From positions 25,159,795 through 25,223,794 of the forward strand of contig NC_092670.1 of the NCBI RefSeq assembly GCF_964355755.1: a stretch of DNA of 64,000 nt, read 5' to 3'. Under the pieces are notes generated by a model that did no database searches, had not been told where the DNA came from, and was given only the letters and a program-made list of their open reading frames with translations. The stretch comes from Antedon mediterranea (lineage: Eukaryota; Echinodermata; Crinoidea; Comatulida; Antedonidae). The position numbers and the translations under genes were made by a program. Shown here piece after piece: positions 1 to 11,269 of the stretch. Each line of letters starts with the position of its first letter. Position 1 is the first letter of the stretch.

Positions 1-435
1 CAATTTTATTTCTGAATAATGGCAATAATAAAATTTGACAAAGGTAAGCATATTTTTGTAAAACGGTTTGCAAATTTAGATTTAACAACGATTATTCTTC
101 TTGGGCATGGAGAAATTAGTTGAATAATTTAAAAGTTGAGTATTTAAAGCCATCTACAGTATTTTAGCATCTTATCTTAACATTCGTTGTTACAGTATTT
201 TCAAGAAGTAAATTACTTATACTTCACAAAATATGATTTGCTATAATTTTATTGTAAAAGTATACTGTAAGGCCTAACAGAGTATATATACAGTAGGACT
301 AGCTAGACTGACACGTTAACCTCAAGTTGATAGTGTGTTTCATTTGCACATGCCAAAATCCTGCACCAAGAGAACCATATATTTTTCCCGGCCTAACTAA
401 GAAAAACTTGCTCTTTTATGATTATTTATGTTTAG
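1..435. other. Left-edge non-coding DNA
   Basis: AT-rich sequence with no exon I can support. It is probably intron of the sulfotransferase gene, whose first coding exon must lie to the left. The carboxypeptidase gene on the other strand must also continue through or past here, but I found none of its remaining motifs in this stretch. Confidence 0.4.
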
Positions 436-2120
436 GCTTGAACACCAGGTGCATATTGGTGCTCTTAAGTATTGGAATACTGTATTTATTATATTTGTAT
501 GTATGTTACAGTAGACAAATGTGAGTATATTTTTAATTTCTTTTTGATTTTAAGAAATGTTAGGTTGAGAACTATAAAGAATGAATAGAATGGACTACAC
601 TGTATGATTGTCCCACCCCTACATTCAGTTATTTGCTCCAATACTTTACATAACAATGTTGGTATACAGAATACAGTATTACATCTTAACAATACTATGC
701 ATAGCTTACTGTGCACCTAGATTGTTTATTGTCTCTCGCTGGACTCACAATTTGGAATAATCTGCTTAACAACCACATACTCAACATTACCCAATACAGA
801 AGTTATCTACAATCCGTTTAAAAACAAAAGACCCTTTATTTGATGTAAAGGATCAATGACTATGATGGCATTCATGCTATTTACAAGTTTTAATGTTTTC
901 CAATTGTAATGTTTTACAGGATTGCTATAAAACATTTTCTACCAATAATGCGACACGATAATACTACGGTGAAATCTGCAGTTTCTCATCTGTTACATTT
1001 GAACAATCAGGAAACGTGTAAACCGCATAATATGTTTGTATTTTTGAAAACTCACAAGACGGGAAGTTCAACACTAACAACAACAATACAGAGATACGGG
1101 TACATTAGAAACCTAACGATTGCAATACCTAAACATGATTCGCATGTAATAAGCTCCGGTAAATTTAAACCTTCGCAGGTATATCCTGGTAAATATGACA
1201 TGTTAGTCAATCATGTTCGTTTTGATAAGAAGAAAATGCAAAAAGTCATGAAAAATGGAACAAAATACTTCACAATAATCAGAGATCCCCGCACCCAAAT
1301 TGAGTCCGTTTTTGGTTACTTTACGTTATTTAAACCTCTTCACCTTTCACCAATATCTGGCTTTGAAAACTTTATTTCTAAACCCCGCTTCTTTTTAAAC
1401 AAATATCGCCATTTTAGAATGAGAAATTACCTAAAAAACCCAAACCTGTTTGATCTTGGATTTGCTCCTAAAAAAATGGAAAAGCAAGATCTGGTAGATG
1501 CTGCTGTTAAGAAGATTTCTAAAGAACTTGATCTTGTTTTAATATATGAATATTATAATGAATCTTTGCTACTATTAAGAAAACTTTTGTGTTTTAGTTT
1601 TGAAGATATTCTCTACGTTCCAAAAGGGATGCGAAGTGATAAACGACGCTATACCGTTTCTGATAACTTACGTGAATCAATTAACAAATGGAGTTGGGCC
1701 GACGCTAAGCTTTATGAAGAATTTAACAAAACCTTTTGGAGAAAAATAGAGGAATATGGACCAACGTTTGAGACCGATTTAAAATATTTTGAATCTTTAC
1801 TTGAAGAAAAGTTAAAGAACTGTACCTTCACAGGTAAAAGCACAGATGATAACAGAACAGTTTATCTTGTTTTTAATGACAATACAAACGACACAAGCTG
1901 TGAATTAATGAAGTATTCTGATGCAGAAATGACTAGTTTAATACGAATAAAACAATATAATACTACAAGGCACACAGAATCAAAGAATCGACTGTGTATC
2001 CTCCTACTACCACCACTGCTACTACTACTACTATTATTACTGTGTTGCAAATACGCACCAAGTCAAAAGACAGCAGCGTCACAGACTCGCTTAATAATAA
2101 TAGCACACAATTCAACATAA
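436..2120 (+). CDS. Galactose-3-O-sulfotransferase-like enzyme, 5' partial (exons 436-520 and 920-2120)
   Basis: Golgi type II membrane enzymes of this family transfer sulfate from PAPS to the 3-OH of galactose on glycolipids and glycoproteins. The large last exon carries the 5'-phosphosulfate loop LKTHKTGSST (1044-1073) and a 3'-phosphate motif reading IIRDPRTQIESVFGYF (about 1275-1322), followed by the family's Trp/Tyr-rich C-terminal half. Upstream, 436-520 encodes a hydrophobic run (CILVLLSIGILYLLYLYVCY), as expected for the signal anchor. It ends at a GTGAGT donor in phase 2, and the acceptor TTTTACAG ends at 919 in the same phase, so the join reads SRQ-M-IAIKH. The initiator Met must be in an exon left of 436. 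An in-frame ATG at 909 spans the acceptor and I do not take it as the start. The C-terminus is odd: a run of about ten leucines coded by CTA/CTN repeats, then a short basic tail. A possible poly(A) signal AATAAA lies at 2496. Family sure; paralogue not resolved. Confidence 0.82.
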
Positions 2121-2172
2121 TCATCGGCTGAATGTTAAGTACATCTTAATTCCAGTACAAGTGCATCAAAAG

Positions 2173-2395
2173 TGTCAACTGAATAGGGGTGTCCCCTTAA
2201 AGGGATGACAAATGAATAGGGGTGTCCCCTTAACGGGACAACTGAATAGGGGTGACAACTGAATAGGGGTGTCACCTTAAAGGGATGACAACTGAATAGG
2301 GGTGTCCCCTTAAATAGGGATGACAACTGAATAGGGATGTCCCCTTAAAGGGATGACAACTGAATTGGGGTGTCCCCTGAATAGAGGTGTTCCAA
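2173..2395. repeat. Minisatellite, unit about 33 bp
   Basis: Imperfect tandem repeats of a unit containing GAATAGGGGTGTCCCCTTAA and ending in AGGGATGACAACT. About seven copies are visible, some truncated. It lies just past the sulfotransferase stop codon, so it is in its 3' UTR or just beyond. Each unit has a small inverted repeat (GGGG...CCCC), which may favour copy-number change. Confidence 0.85.
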
Positions 2396-2560
2396 AGGAG
2401 GGGTTCTGCTGTATCTTTATTTACAAACTAATTAGTTAGGAATGTACAAACAATGAATGTTTTAAAAAAAAATACTGAATGAACAAAATGAGATAAATAA
2501 ATGAGGATGATTTATTTCACTTGTTAGATACAAATTTGATTGTATGAATAAGCTTCTCAC

Positions 2561-5500
2561 CTTAAACTCGGAATGTTTTACATAAAACTGTTTTAGCAGG
2601 GTAACAAGGTCTACAGCAATTTCATCAACATTTGTAGTGTAGGCATTATCATTTGTTACATAGCTATAACCAGTTCCAACCGGATTGTCAATGAATAAAA
2701 TATTTGCAGCTTGTACCTAAAAATGATGGAATGAAGATGTAATGTGGTGTGAAATGCATCTGCAATGAATGCTTGTTTGACTAATAGCGTTGGAAGAATA
2801 CCATGAACCATAGTACAAAATACAGGACTAGGGCTAGGCTCAGGGACATCACAATTGATTAACTGGCCGAGGGACGGAGACTACTTCTTAGTAGTCAAAA
2901 ACGCCGGTATTTTTTCGTTGGTGTAGTCAAACAAGCATTCCACAGAAAATAATCATGAACTCTTTTAAACTGATTACCTTAAAGTCGCAATAATAATAAA
3001 AGAAATTTTTCAACACTTGTATAAGATCTGTTGCAATCTCAGTTACGTTAGTTGTGTAGGCCGACTCATCTGTTACGTAGCTATAACCTGTTCCAACCGG
3101 ATTATCAATAAATAATAGGTTGGCTGCAGACAACTATTAAATATTAATAATTTAAGTTAAGAATCATCACTGAGTGATTAAACAAATGTCTTATACAATT
3201 TTAATATCTGTATTTTAATATTAAATCATATTTAAACCTAACACTGGATTAATATCATACTTGTATTACTCGGACATTGTTATGTCCTTTTGGTACAACA
3301 CTGTATTGAATGTGTACCTTCATCACTTGGACATTGCTGTCCTTGGTGCAACACTATATTGTTAAATGTATACTTTCACAAGCTGTTGGACATTGCTATG
3401 TCCTTGGTCCAGTGTTTTTCCGGATTTAGGGTATGTTCAGACCTACGGAGTTATGCTTTCGTATCACAGCCAAGGTCATATTTTAATGAGCGTCGTAAGA
3501 GCAAAGTGTTCAGATTCATTGCAACGAAGTTGCGTTACAAACGGATATGATGTCACTCGCTGGCGATTAACCAAACTCCAACGCACGCATAGACCTACCT
3601 TTGTTGTTATTAAAAGTAATAGTGGTTGGTTTGGGAGTTACAGGCCTAGACCGAACACTTGGGCTCGGCATTATCGATTGGTTGTCAGGCATACCAACCA
3701 GCCGATCGTTTTGGGGTTTGGGTTTATATTTGGTCTATGACCTAAAATATCATTTATGGCAGAAAAATTTTTTCAAATCCCGTACTTGCACCGGCTCCAG
3801 ATTTATTTAATCGGTCTTTCGCCGCTTTAATACGACGACCCCTTCAAATTTGTTTGGATATTAAATCCTTCTTTATGAGGATGGCCCGTCTGCTAACGTG
3901 TCCGCCATGTCGTTGAACACAGACAGACATCTTGTTGCCGGTGCTTTTACGCCAGTTTTTCACTTCCAACCGATCTCTGAACTCATGGCTTCCCCACAAT
4001 GAAATAAGGTATTTTACTTCGGTTTCTCGCCAATGCGCACGCTTTGATGACATTTTAAATTAATTAATATAATAATAATAATACTGTATAGTGTAACAAC
4101 AAAAGGTAAGATTTTTCGCACGTTCACCGATCACAACAAATGGATGCTTGGCTATACGATGAGCACATGTCACGATGTGATGTGGCGAATATGGTAATTT
4201 GATTGGCTAGATATCTAACCTAGGTCATATTCATCGATGCGTGACTTTCGTATTGTAAGCGACGTCCACTAAACTCATACCTTGAGCTTTCGTAGCGTAC
4301 GAAATATCAGTGTCGTACGAGGTGGCTTCCACTAATCTTTTCCTGGTTCAGACCTATGGATTTGTACGCCGCGTACAATACGAAAGCATAACTCCGTAGG
4401 TCTGAACAGGCCCTTAATTTGATTTTACCTAGATGGATTATTATTCATAACTTTATGTAAATAAATAATATTTTTAACATGTAGCCAAGATTTTTATTGG
4501 GTTTCGTTTCTTTCACAAAAAGGGAAGTATGCTTAACTAGCCTACCTCCCTTTACCATCACTTCCATTGCTGGTTTCTAGATTCAAAGGGGAACATAAAC
4601 AGGGTTTGTTCAGACCAGCAACTTATCTATCTATCTTACCCATGTGGAATTTCTTGGGTTAAGATTCACATCCAATGGTCCTATCTCTTCAAAGTTTCCA
4701 AATCCTGTAGATGATCCACCAGGTCCTCCCTAGTGCAGCAAAAGTATGAAGTGGAAATCAGAATTAATTTCAGTATCATACAGTCTGCTCGATATATAAG
4801 CAACATAGATAAATAAATAAATGATTAAAAGTGGTTTTTTTTCTCTGGCTTCAAATGTCTCTTCAATCATCATTTTAATATAAATTTAATTGAAACATGT
4901 AAGATTTTTATTGGTTTATTTATATTGAAATGAAGAGAGATTTTTTTTCCCTTCATGAAGTTGTCTGTAGTGTACAATATAATCTATATATAAATTTACG
5001 TAAGGGCAAAATTCGGTAAATCGCGCGTTATTTCTAGAATGTTTACTCGATGGTATATAAAGTTGGTTCGTACTTTTGGTACTGATTTTAACCACCTGAT
5101 GTAACCATGTTTACTAATTAAATTGAGTTCGATAATTAGTTATTGACGATTAAAACGAATTTAGGTCCAACGATTTGCCCCAAATAGGGGTGTTTTTCGA
5201 TGGTGGTATACACTGTCTAATGGATGTCCGTCTTGAAAAATACCCGCAGACAATAATACGAGGATGCTTCGCATTTTCCTATCTCCTCCTACGATAATTG
5301 TTTTTAATGGCTGAAAACCGGTTGAACAGCTCGAGTATAGCATCATAATGTTGAAGACTATTTTGATAGATTTAATATACGTTTATACAAATGTATTGAT
5401 TTGCGATGAATGGAACATTCCAATCTCTGTTCCACAAGTGTCTATTCCCTCAGGCGTCGTAACGGCAAGTACAGGTACTGTATACTCATAACAGAAATTC

Positions 5501-8500
5501 GATCCATTTTTTTTTCAATCTGTGCTGCAGAGGTTGGATATAAATTTTTTTTAAACGGATAATGATCTAGCGTTTTCACTCGCCGTATATTATGTACACA
5601 TCTTTATTATTGCAGTTAAACCACCCATATCATCACCCTTCCCTCACTGGCATGAGTAGCGTTGTAAAACCAGTAGAGGATAGGCCTACGGTACATCACA
5701 TGCCCTAAACGCAGAACAACTTTGGTGGGTAGGGGGTGGGTAGGGTAGGAACCAACTTAAGTATGAATTTGCTCTAAGAAACAATTGAAAACCTTTAGGC
5801 CTACTAATTAAGTTGAGTTAGATAATTTAAAGACCCCTTCCCTGCAATTTTGGACGTTTTTTGGAAAATAATACATATATATCACTTTAAAAACATTAAA
5901 CCATGTCATTCCTTGTCTTAAATGTACGTTTTATGGTAAATTATGATAAAAAGTGAGAAACAATGCACTACCTAAGTAGCTCGCGGCGATCGACCTCTCG
6001 TGGACGGTCTTAGGCCTAGCCTAGCTAGGCTTAGTTTTGTAGGCCTAGCTGGTAAACATCGGTAACGTACGAACATCGTACGCGAGCTATATACCTAGCC
6101 TGACGTTGTATAGTTGCTGCATTAATTGTCTTTCTATTTTTGCCAGACTCCGTTGATACAAATTGGGGAAAACCCGGTATTTTCGCTGAAAAGTTAGGAG
6201 TCTTCCATTTGTTTTGGCCTCACGATCGATCGAAAAGTGGGCGAATTACAGGTGAAAAACAAAAATATCAATCCGCGCGCAATGCGTTTTGGGATTTATA
6301 GCGGGCCGCTATAATTATTAGAATCGGCTTATTTTTCACATTTTTAACCGTTTAAAGACGAAAAAAGTTATCGCAATAGGACCATATAGTATTATTTTTA
6401 CATTAAATATAGTTTGTGATCTTAAATTAGATCTAAAAAACGTAGGGAATGGGGCTTTAATATTTATTGACGATTAAATCGAATTTATGATTTTCGCCGA
6501 ATAGAGGTGGTTTTCACAAATTGTTTTACATTATATAAACATATATACGTCGTAGTGATGTATCGTTACATGTACTGTACTATTTCAATCGACTATGACG
6601 GTGATAGTTTCAACAAAGTATTAAATCGCAATGTTTTACTGTGTTTAGTGGTATATTATTTGTAAAACATGAAAACAATTAATATTTCGTTAATAAATGG
6701 GTAAAGAATATATTTAAAAATTGTTCCTCTTTGCACCCATCCTCTTCCCCATCCCTCAACCCAAATGTTACATACAAAACACAATTTAAGTTTGTTTAAA
6801 TTTGACTTAAACAATTGGTCTCATTTTGTGACAAGTTTCTCTTTCGGAAGTAATTCCCAGGGTACTAATTTTACAGTACATAAATCACAGTGTTTATTTA
6901 TTCGTTCCTGTAAACGACATGTATTATTATCCTGCGGTACGTATACATTTGAAATCGCCAGTTTTTTTAACGCTGAAATTATTATGTATTCGAGAACCAT
7001 CTGTGGGCACGACCTAGATGGTACGCGAGCGAAGCGAGCGTACCATCTAGTGTTCATAATTTAACTTGAGTCATTTATTTATTTATCTACTGTATCTATG
7101 TAAGTGAGAGAGTTTGTCTGTTTGTTTGTTTGTTCGTTATACAAATTTTTGTTACTGCACGTAACCTTATTACATATGGGTATAAAAATGACCGCAATTG
7201 TACCGGGAATGTTCTAAACTATATTTGAACATCATCCGCCATCTGGGATCCAAGTTAAGCCTGGTTTCCATTAAAATTGCTACAGCGTTTCCATTGAAAT
7301 CTCTACACGCGCAGATGTCGCCGACGCAATCGGGAAGGCTCCCTGATTCATCGCAGTCAAATCGACAAAGTTCAACCATGTTCAACTTTGCCGATTTTGT
7401 CGACGATGAATCGTATACGCGTACCAAAGAATATTTAGCGCTCGCGTACTAGATCCCCGATAAATTCTAGCGTTTCCATAGAATCGCTACGCTCTGTCGT
7501 GTAGCGATTTTATGGAAACCAGGCTTTAGGGGCCAAAATGTGGTCAAAATGGCCCACTTTTCCCACTTTCGATGTTTGTTCGTTATACAAATTTCTGTTT
7601 CTGCATGTTACCATACATATGGGGTATCAATATGATTACAATTGTACCGGGAAGGTTTTAAACTACATTTCACAAATTCCGGGGATTTATTGGGAGAGAG
7701 GGGTTGGGAGATAGGGTGTGAGAGTTGGGGTTCAGGGGATAGTGGGGATTTTGCTTACGCTAGGGGTGGTAGGCTCTCAAATTGTGGTAGGAAAATTGTT
7801 AAAAGTATTTTAATTATCACTGGGAAGGGGCTGGGAGTTTGGGGTGGGGATGTAGGCCTATCACCATGACTGAAACTGTACTGGGAATGTTTTAAACTAC
7901 ATTTGAAAACTGCCACTGAGGGATTATGGGTTGGGAGTGATGGCTAACATTATTAGTACTCGAACACATCACCCAGTATCTGGGGTGTGTTGAGGGAGGA
8001 GGGGGGAGAAGAGGGAGCGGAAATACTGGCGTTATGAAGTATATGATTGGAATTGTACTAGGAAAAGTTATTACATTTGAACTGTCCTCTGGTAGAGTTA
8101 AGGTTAGGTAATTGTTGCTGGGATGGTTAGAGGAAGAATTCATTTACACAGTTTACAACGTACTTAAACCATAGGCCTATCATAGCTATGTATACCACTC
8201 TCATTTTGAAGCTGAAGTTGTCCTGGGAAGAATTTGTTTTTAAAAAAAGAGTGTGGTGTGTTATTGAAGAGGGGTGGAGGTTGGTGAGTATAGGTATACA
8301 GTTATGTACTGAGAAGGCTTTAAACTAATGTTGAAACCCGCCCTGGGGCGGGTATAATTGCTAGTGTGTTATAATTATGAGTTTGTCCTTTTGTTTGATA
8401 TCATGATATTTTACAGTGTTCATATGCTTGGACATGACATGCTTAAACAGTATTCTCAACCTGAAGAAAAAAAATGTTAAATTATAAAAAGAATATTTCA

Positions 8501-10208
8501 CTTTATGTTTAAAGTTGGAATACGCATGGAACGGTTACAAAGGCAAAATATTGATAAACTCTTAGCAGTATGTACCTGTAGCCATATTACTAATGGTGCT
8601 GATGAATAGTAGGGCTTGATAGTAGAGAAATACAGCCACCAAAACATGTACGCATCTGGACGTACGTTTACGTATCCCCAGTCTTGATCTGGTTCAGTCA
8701 ACTTTTTGTCACCATTGGACCTGCATTTACTTCGATTTTTTCCTATAAAATAAAAATTAAATAAAACAGGCTGGGTTTGCTATGATAAACAAAGTAGGTT
8801 AAAATCAGAAAATAATGTATTTTGTAGCGCTTTGTTTTCTTTGGTTCCTGGCTCCATGTTTGTCAACTCACGAGGAACAATACGGTACCATTGAACAATG
8901 AATGCGGTTACTTAGAAACAGTAGATAAAAACAATAAGCAGAGCTGCTCCGTATAATGTTTACATCAGATTTAACCGAAGAGATACACTAGCGCATATTA
9001 ACGCACGAGCGTAAGGTATTATAGTATATAAAGTATTTAACAATAATAACGTATATTGATTTTTTATATCTGGTTTATTATTTATACCTGGATCCGCCCC
9101 TGTAAAGTTCTCTGGAGCTTATTTGATTTCTCCAGATACAACACAGCATCACGTAAATTATTTGCTTCAATTTAATCATATTTTGTTATCATATTTTGAA
9201 TTTTGCTTTGTGTAAATAAATGAATGCATGGTTGGCTGGGGCTAGGCTTAGACAAGGAAGGTAATTTACTAATTAATTATATTAGGACATTTGTGACTAG
9301 CTAGTTGACTAGGCCAGATGATGTAGGCTAGCTAGGTGGTACAGATACAGAGTAGTACTCTTCCTAGTAGTAGTAATGTATTATGTAATGGCTAGTAGTG
9401 TAGTGTTTTATGTAGGGGCCTCCTACTCTACCTACCTAGGGCCTAGTATAGTAGGGCCCTCTGTCTGGCGCTACTGCAGTTTCGCACCACACTTCATTTC
9501 ATTTCATTTCATAATAATAACATTTATTTCCTTCATAATATACAAAATAAATAATATAATACACAAAATTCATGACGAGAAGAAAGATAGTTAAAACAAT
9601 ACAATTTTTTTTTTTCTCATCTTTAACATGAATAAAACAATATTATGAAGGAGGCACAATTTCAAAAAAGCAAAAGCTTGTGTTGAAAGTGCCTGAACAA
9701 AACAAAAAGTAACTAAAATCAAATTAGTAAATAATAGTAAATGGTATATAGGAATAAAGTAATTACCATAACGGAATATGAAAACAATAAAAAACTGATA
9801 CCTAGAATATAACTAGGGCCTAGGCCTAGTTAATTAATTTACTTTTGTATTAGATATTGTTTAGTGTTTCGATTTCTCCCCTACATTTTTTCTCACACTC
9901 ACATCATACAATTTTGGCCCATTATGTAACATGTTCCCATCCCCTCTCTCTAGGTAGTAGGCCTAGTACTAGTAGGCCTAGCCTAGGCCTAGGGCTAGGC
10001 TACCTAGGCCTAGACTAGGCCCCTACTAGCCTAGGCTAGTAGAGTAGAGGTTAGAGAGTAGATAGGCCAACAGAATTGCAATAGGCCTAGCCTAGGCCTG
10101 TTACATCAATAACTTTACCAAATTACCTTCATCCAGCACCGCTTCTGTATAATAGGAAATGTTTATTATTGAGAGCAAAAAGATAAGTTTACTCAATTTT
10201 AAAAACAT
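2561..10208 (-). CDS. SCPEP1: Retinoid-inducible serine carboxypeptidase-like (SCPEP1), 5' half
   Basis: Family S10 secreted or lysosomal serine carboxypeptidase. Exons in transcription order: 10208-10127, 8742-8576, 4729-4640, then 3133-2978 (copy B) and 2716-2561 (copy A). Exon 1 starts with ATG and a signal peptide (MFLKLSKLIFLLSIINIS) and ends in phase 1. Exon 2 carries DWGYVNVRPDAYMFWWLY and ends VIWLQ in phase 0. Exon 3 reads GGPGGSSTGFGNFEEIGPLD, the oxyanion-hole region. Exons B and A both encode AANxLFIDNPVGTGYSYV and both end in FK at phase 0. Each is 156 bp, with 34 of 52 residues identical by my count, so they look like alternatives rather than consecutive exons. The catalytic Ser (GESYGG), Asp and His exons are missing and must lie left of position 1, which puts the sulfotransferase inside or against this gene on the opposite strand. 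All four introns have GT-AG ends. Family identification is strong; whether the full gene is intact is unknown. Confidence 0.85.
3429..4413. mobile_element. PIF/Harbinger-like non-autonomous DNA transposon
   Basis: Terminal inverted repeats of about 38 bp: the left begins GGGTATGTTCAGACCTACGG, and the right is its complement, ending CCGTAGGTCTGAACAGGCCC. Both ends are flanked by TTA (3426-3428 and 4414-4416), the 3-bp TWA target duplication known for this superfamily. The interior has a remnant of a Myb/SANT-like ORF but no transposase that I can see. It lies in the carboxypeptidase intron between exons 3 and B. Confidence 0.8.
3856..4053 (-). pseudogene. Myb/SANT-like protein remnant of the Harbinger element
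   Basis: A short open frame begins MSSKRAHWRETEVKYLISLW. The spacing of W, E, E, L and W is like the Myb/SANT-like DNA-binding protein that Harbinger elements encode alongside the transposase. After about 35 residues (NWRKS) the frame loses resemblance and soon ends, so it is probably frameshifted. It lies inside the terminal repeats at 3429-4413. The identification rests on pattern only. Confidence 0.5.
5085..5190. repeat. Empty-site copy of a duplicated repeat
   Basis: The stretch reading TACTAATTAAATTGAGTT, then GATAATTAG and TTATTGACGATTAAA, recurs at about 5800-5829 and 6459-6500. In the second copy the two halves are split by the MITE at 5829-6458. Nothing coding is seen in either copy. 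Confidence 0.6.
5829..6458. mobile_element. MITE-like element, about 630 bp, with an empty-site partner in the window
   Basis: Inverted ends: left TAAAGACCCCTTCCCTGC, right complement TAAAGCCCCATTCCCTAC. The flanking bases are TA/TTAA-like. The sequence on either side, joined, matches the uninterrupted copy at 5085-5190, which marks this as an insertion. No ORF of note. It lies in the carboxypeptidase intron between exons 2 and 3. Confidence 0.65.
7013..7051. repeat. Hairpin motif, copy 1
   Basis: A near-perfect inverted repeat: CTAGATGGTACGC, then GAGCGAAGCGAGC, then the complement GTACCATCTAG. Related pieces occur at 17200-17222 (palindromic, with GTCGTGCCC beside it) and at 18985-19014, so it is a dispersed repeat end and not a local regulatory site. 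Confidence 0.65.
7075..8360. repeat. Degenerate long tandem repeat array
   Basis: The phrase TTGTACCGGGAA followed by GTTTTAAACTACATTTGAA recurs in diverged form near 7197, 7641, 7876, 8052 and 8305, at uneven spacing of 176-444 bp. Copies are preceded by ATATGGG-TAT-AATATGA-type sequence. Two copies share the leader GTTTGTTCGTTATACAAATTT (7131 and 7573). Short open frames here are low-complexity and not believable genes. One copy is interrupted by the MITE at 7257-7526. Confidence 0.6.
7257..7526. mobile_element. MITE with AAGCCTGGTTTCCAT ends
   Basis: Terminal inverted repeats of about 27 bp: left AAGCCTGGTTTCCATTAAAA, right complement AAGCCTGGTTTCCATAAAAT, both continuing to GCTACA. TTA (or TA) can be read as a flanking target duplication. 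It sits inside one unit of the degenerate tandem array. No transposase is present. Confidence 0.7.
9480..10126. repeat. Low-complexity DNA dense in GGCCTA palindromes
   Basis: 9490-9660 has ATTTC repeats and AT-rich interspersed-repeat-like sequence with a CTTCATAATAT / ATATTATGAAG inverted pair. 9950-10095 is packed with CTAGGCCTAG-type palindromes. A partial CTGGATCCGCCCC end, like that of the element at 59837-61470, lies nearby at 9088-9101. All of this is in the first carboxypeptidase intron and nothing coding is seen. Confidence 0.5.
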
Positions 10209-10689
10209 GTTGTGATTTGTTTTGAAAATGTTGTATATTGACCGTGTCCGTCATGTGACTTGCTGGTGACTAGCAGAGAATACCGCCCTCTGAACTGAAC
10301 TAAACTGTTATTGTATCAGAGGCACAGTCTCAATGACATGTGCAACAAGTTTACAGTGAAAAATAATACACACACAAACAAAAATTTGACATAAGAACAA
10401 ATGACCAAAAAAATTAAGTAAACTGAGAAAGATTAAAAACTAAGAAAACATATAAATTAAGTTTTAGAAGGAATTGTATTATAATATATATCATTTCGTG
10501 TGTTCCATGCCATGGTCAGAAATATTTTACAAGGTTTGTCGAAAATATTACTTGCTAATTCGTATTCATCATGGGTCAATTGAGTTGGTGTAATTTTAAA
10601 TTCATTATAAATGTCAAGGTCATCGAAGAATAAGTGGTATTCAAGATCTAGAGAGCTAGTAGTAATTAAACAATTCCCAGAACATGGAT

Positions 10690-10925
10690 AGATTATTGTT
10701 GTTTAGATCATCTTTAAGGTTCTGAGTATTGGTTGTCTTACGTACTCAAGTCTTTTGCATTCAAATACGAAATGATATACAGTTTCCTTTTCATTACAAT
10801 TACACAATAAACATATACCTGCATTCTGAGGTGACCATGCTTCTTTTCTACCTTCAAGTGGTAGTGAATTGGAGCGAATTTTAAATTTTAGGTTTGCCCT
10901 AATTTTAGATAATACGAACAATTAT
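10690..10925 (-). pseudogene. LINE C-terminal fragment (zinc-knuckle-like)
   Basis: A 72-codon open frame with CLLCNCNEKETVYHFVFEC followed by KRLEYVRQ. The CxxC...H....C pattern with a following R is common at the C-terminus of non-LTR retrotransposon polymerases. There is no start and no reverse transcriptase core attached on this strand, so it is a 5'-truncated relic. Confidence 0.5.
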
Positions 10926-11269
10926 TCTTGTGGGGTAGAAGCATGAATAATGAGATTACTCATTTTCTATTTTAAAGAATTACCCCTATTTTATATATTT
11001 AACTGATCCCAACCCTCTAAATAATCTCTTAAATTATTAAAACAAAGTATGCAAGATGTCAATGGGTCATGAAAAAGTTTAAATTGAAACCTATTATCGT
11101 CTTATCAACGGTGATCCGATTCAACCACTTATATTGTTCATGTTATTCCATTGGATCTAGGTGACGAGTTAGAATATAAAGCGGCAATATACATATCTTT
11201 GTGTATCAGAGCCAACACACTGGTCAGAAAATTTAGCATGTGTTCTGTCGATGTAAAATGTGTTTCATT

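Noticed and set aside
909-919. ATG at 909 as the start of the sulfotransferase
   Set aside because: It overlaps a good acceptor (TTTTACAG), and the protein would lack the membrane anchor. The upstream exon 436-520 supplies an anchor in matching phase.
2561-3133. Carboxypeptidase using both homologous exons in series
   Set aside because: It would repeat the DNPVGTGYSYV core segment within one fold, which no S10 peptidase has to my knowledge.
7642-8143. Open frames in the degenerate tandem array, including a Pro-rich one on the minus strand
   Set aside because: They are translations of G-rich or C-rich repeat DNA with no domain and no splice context.
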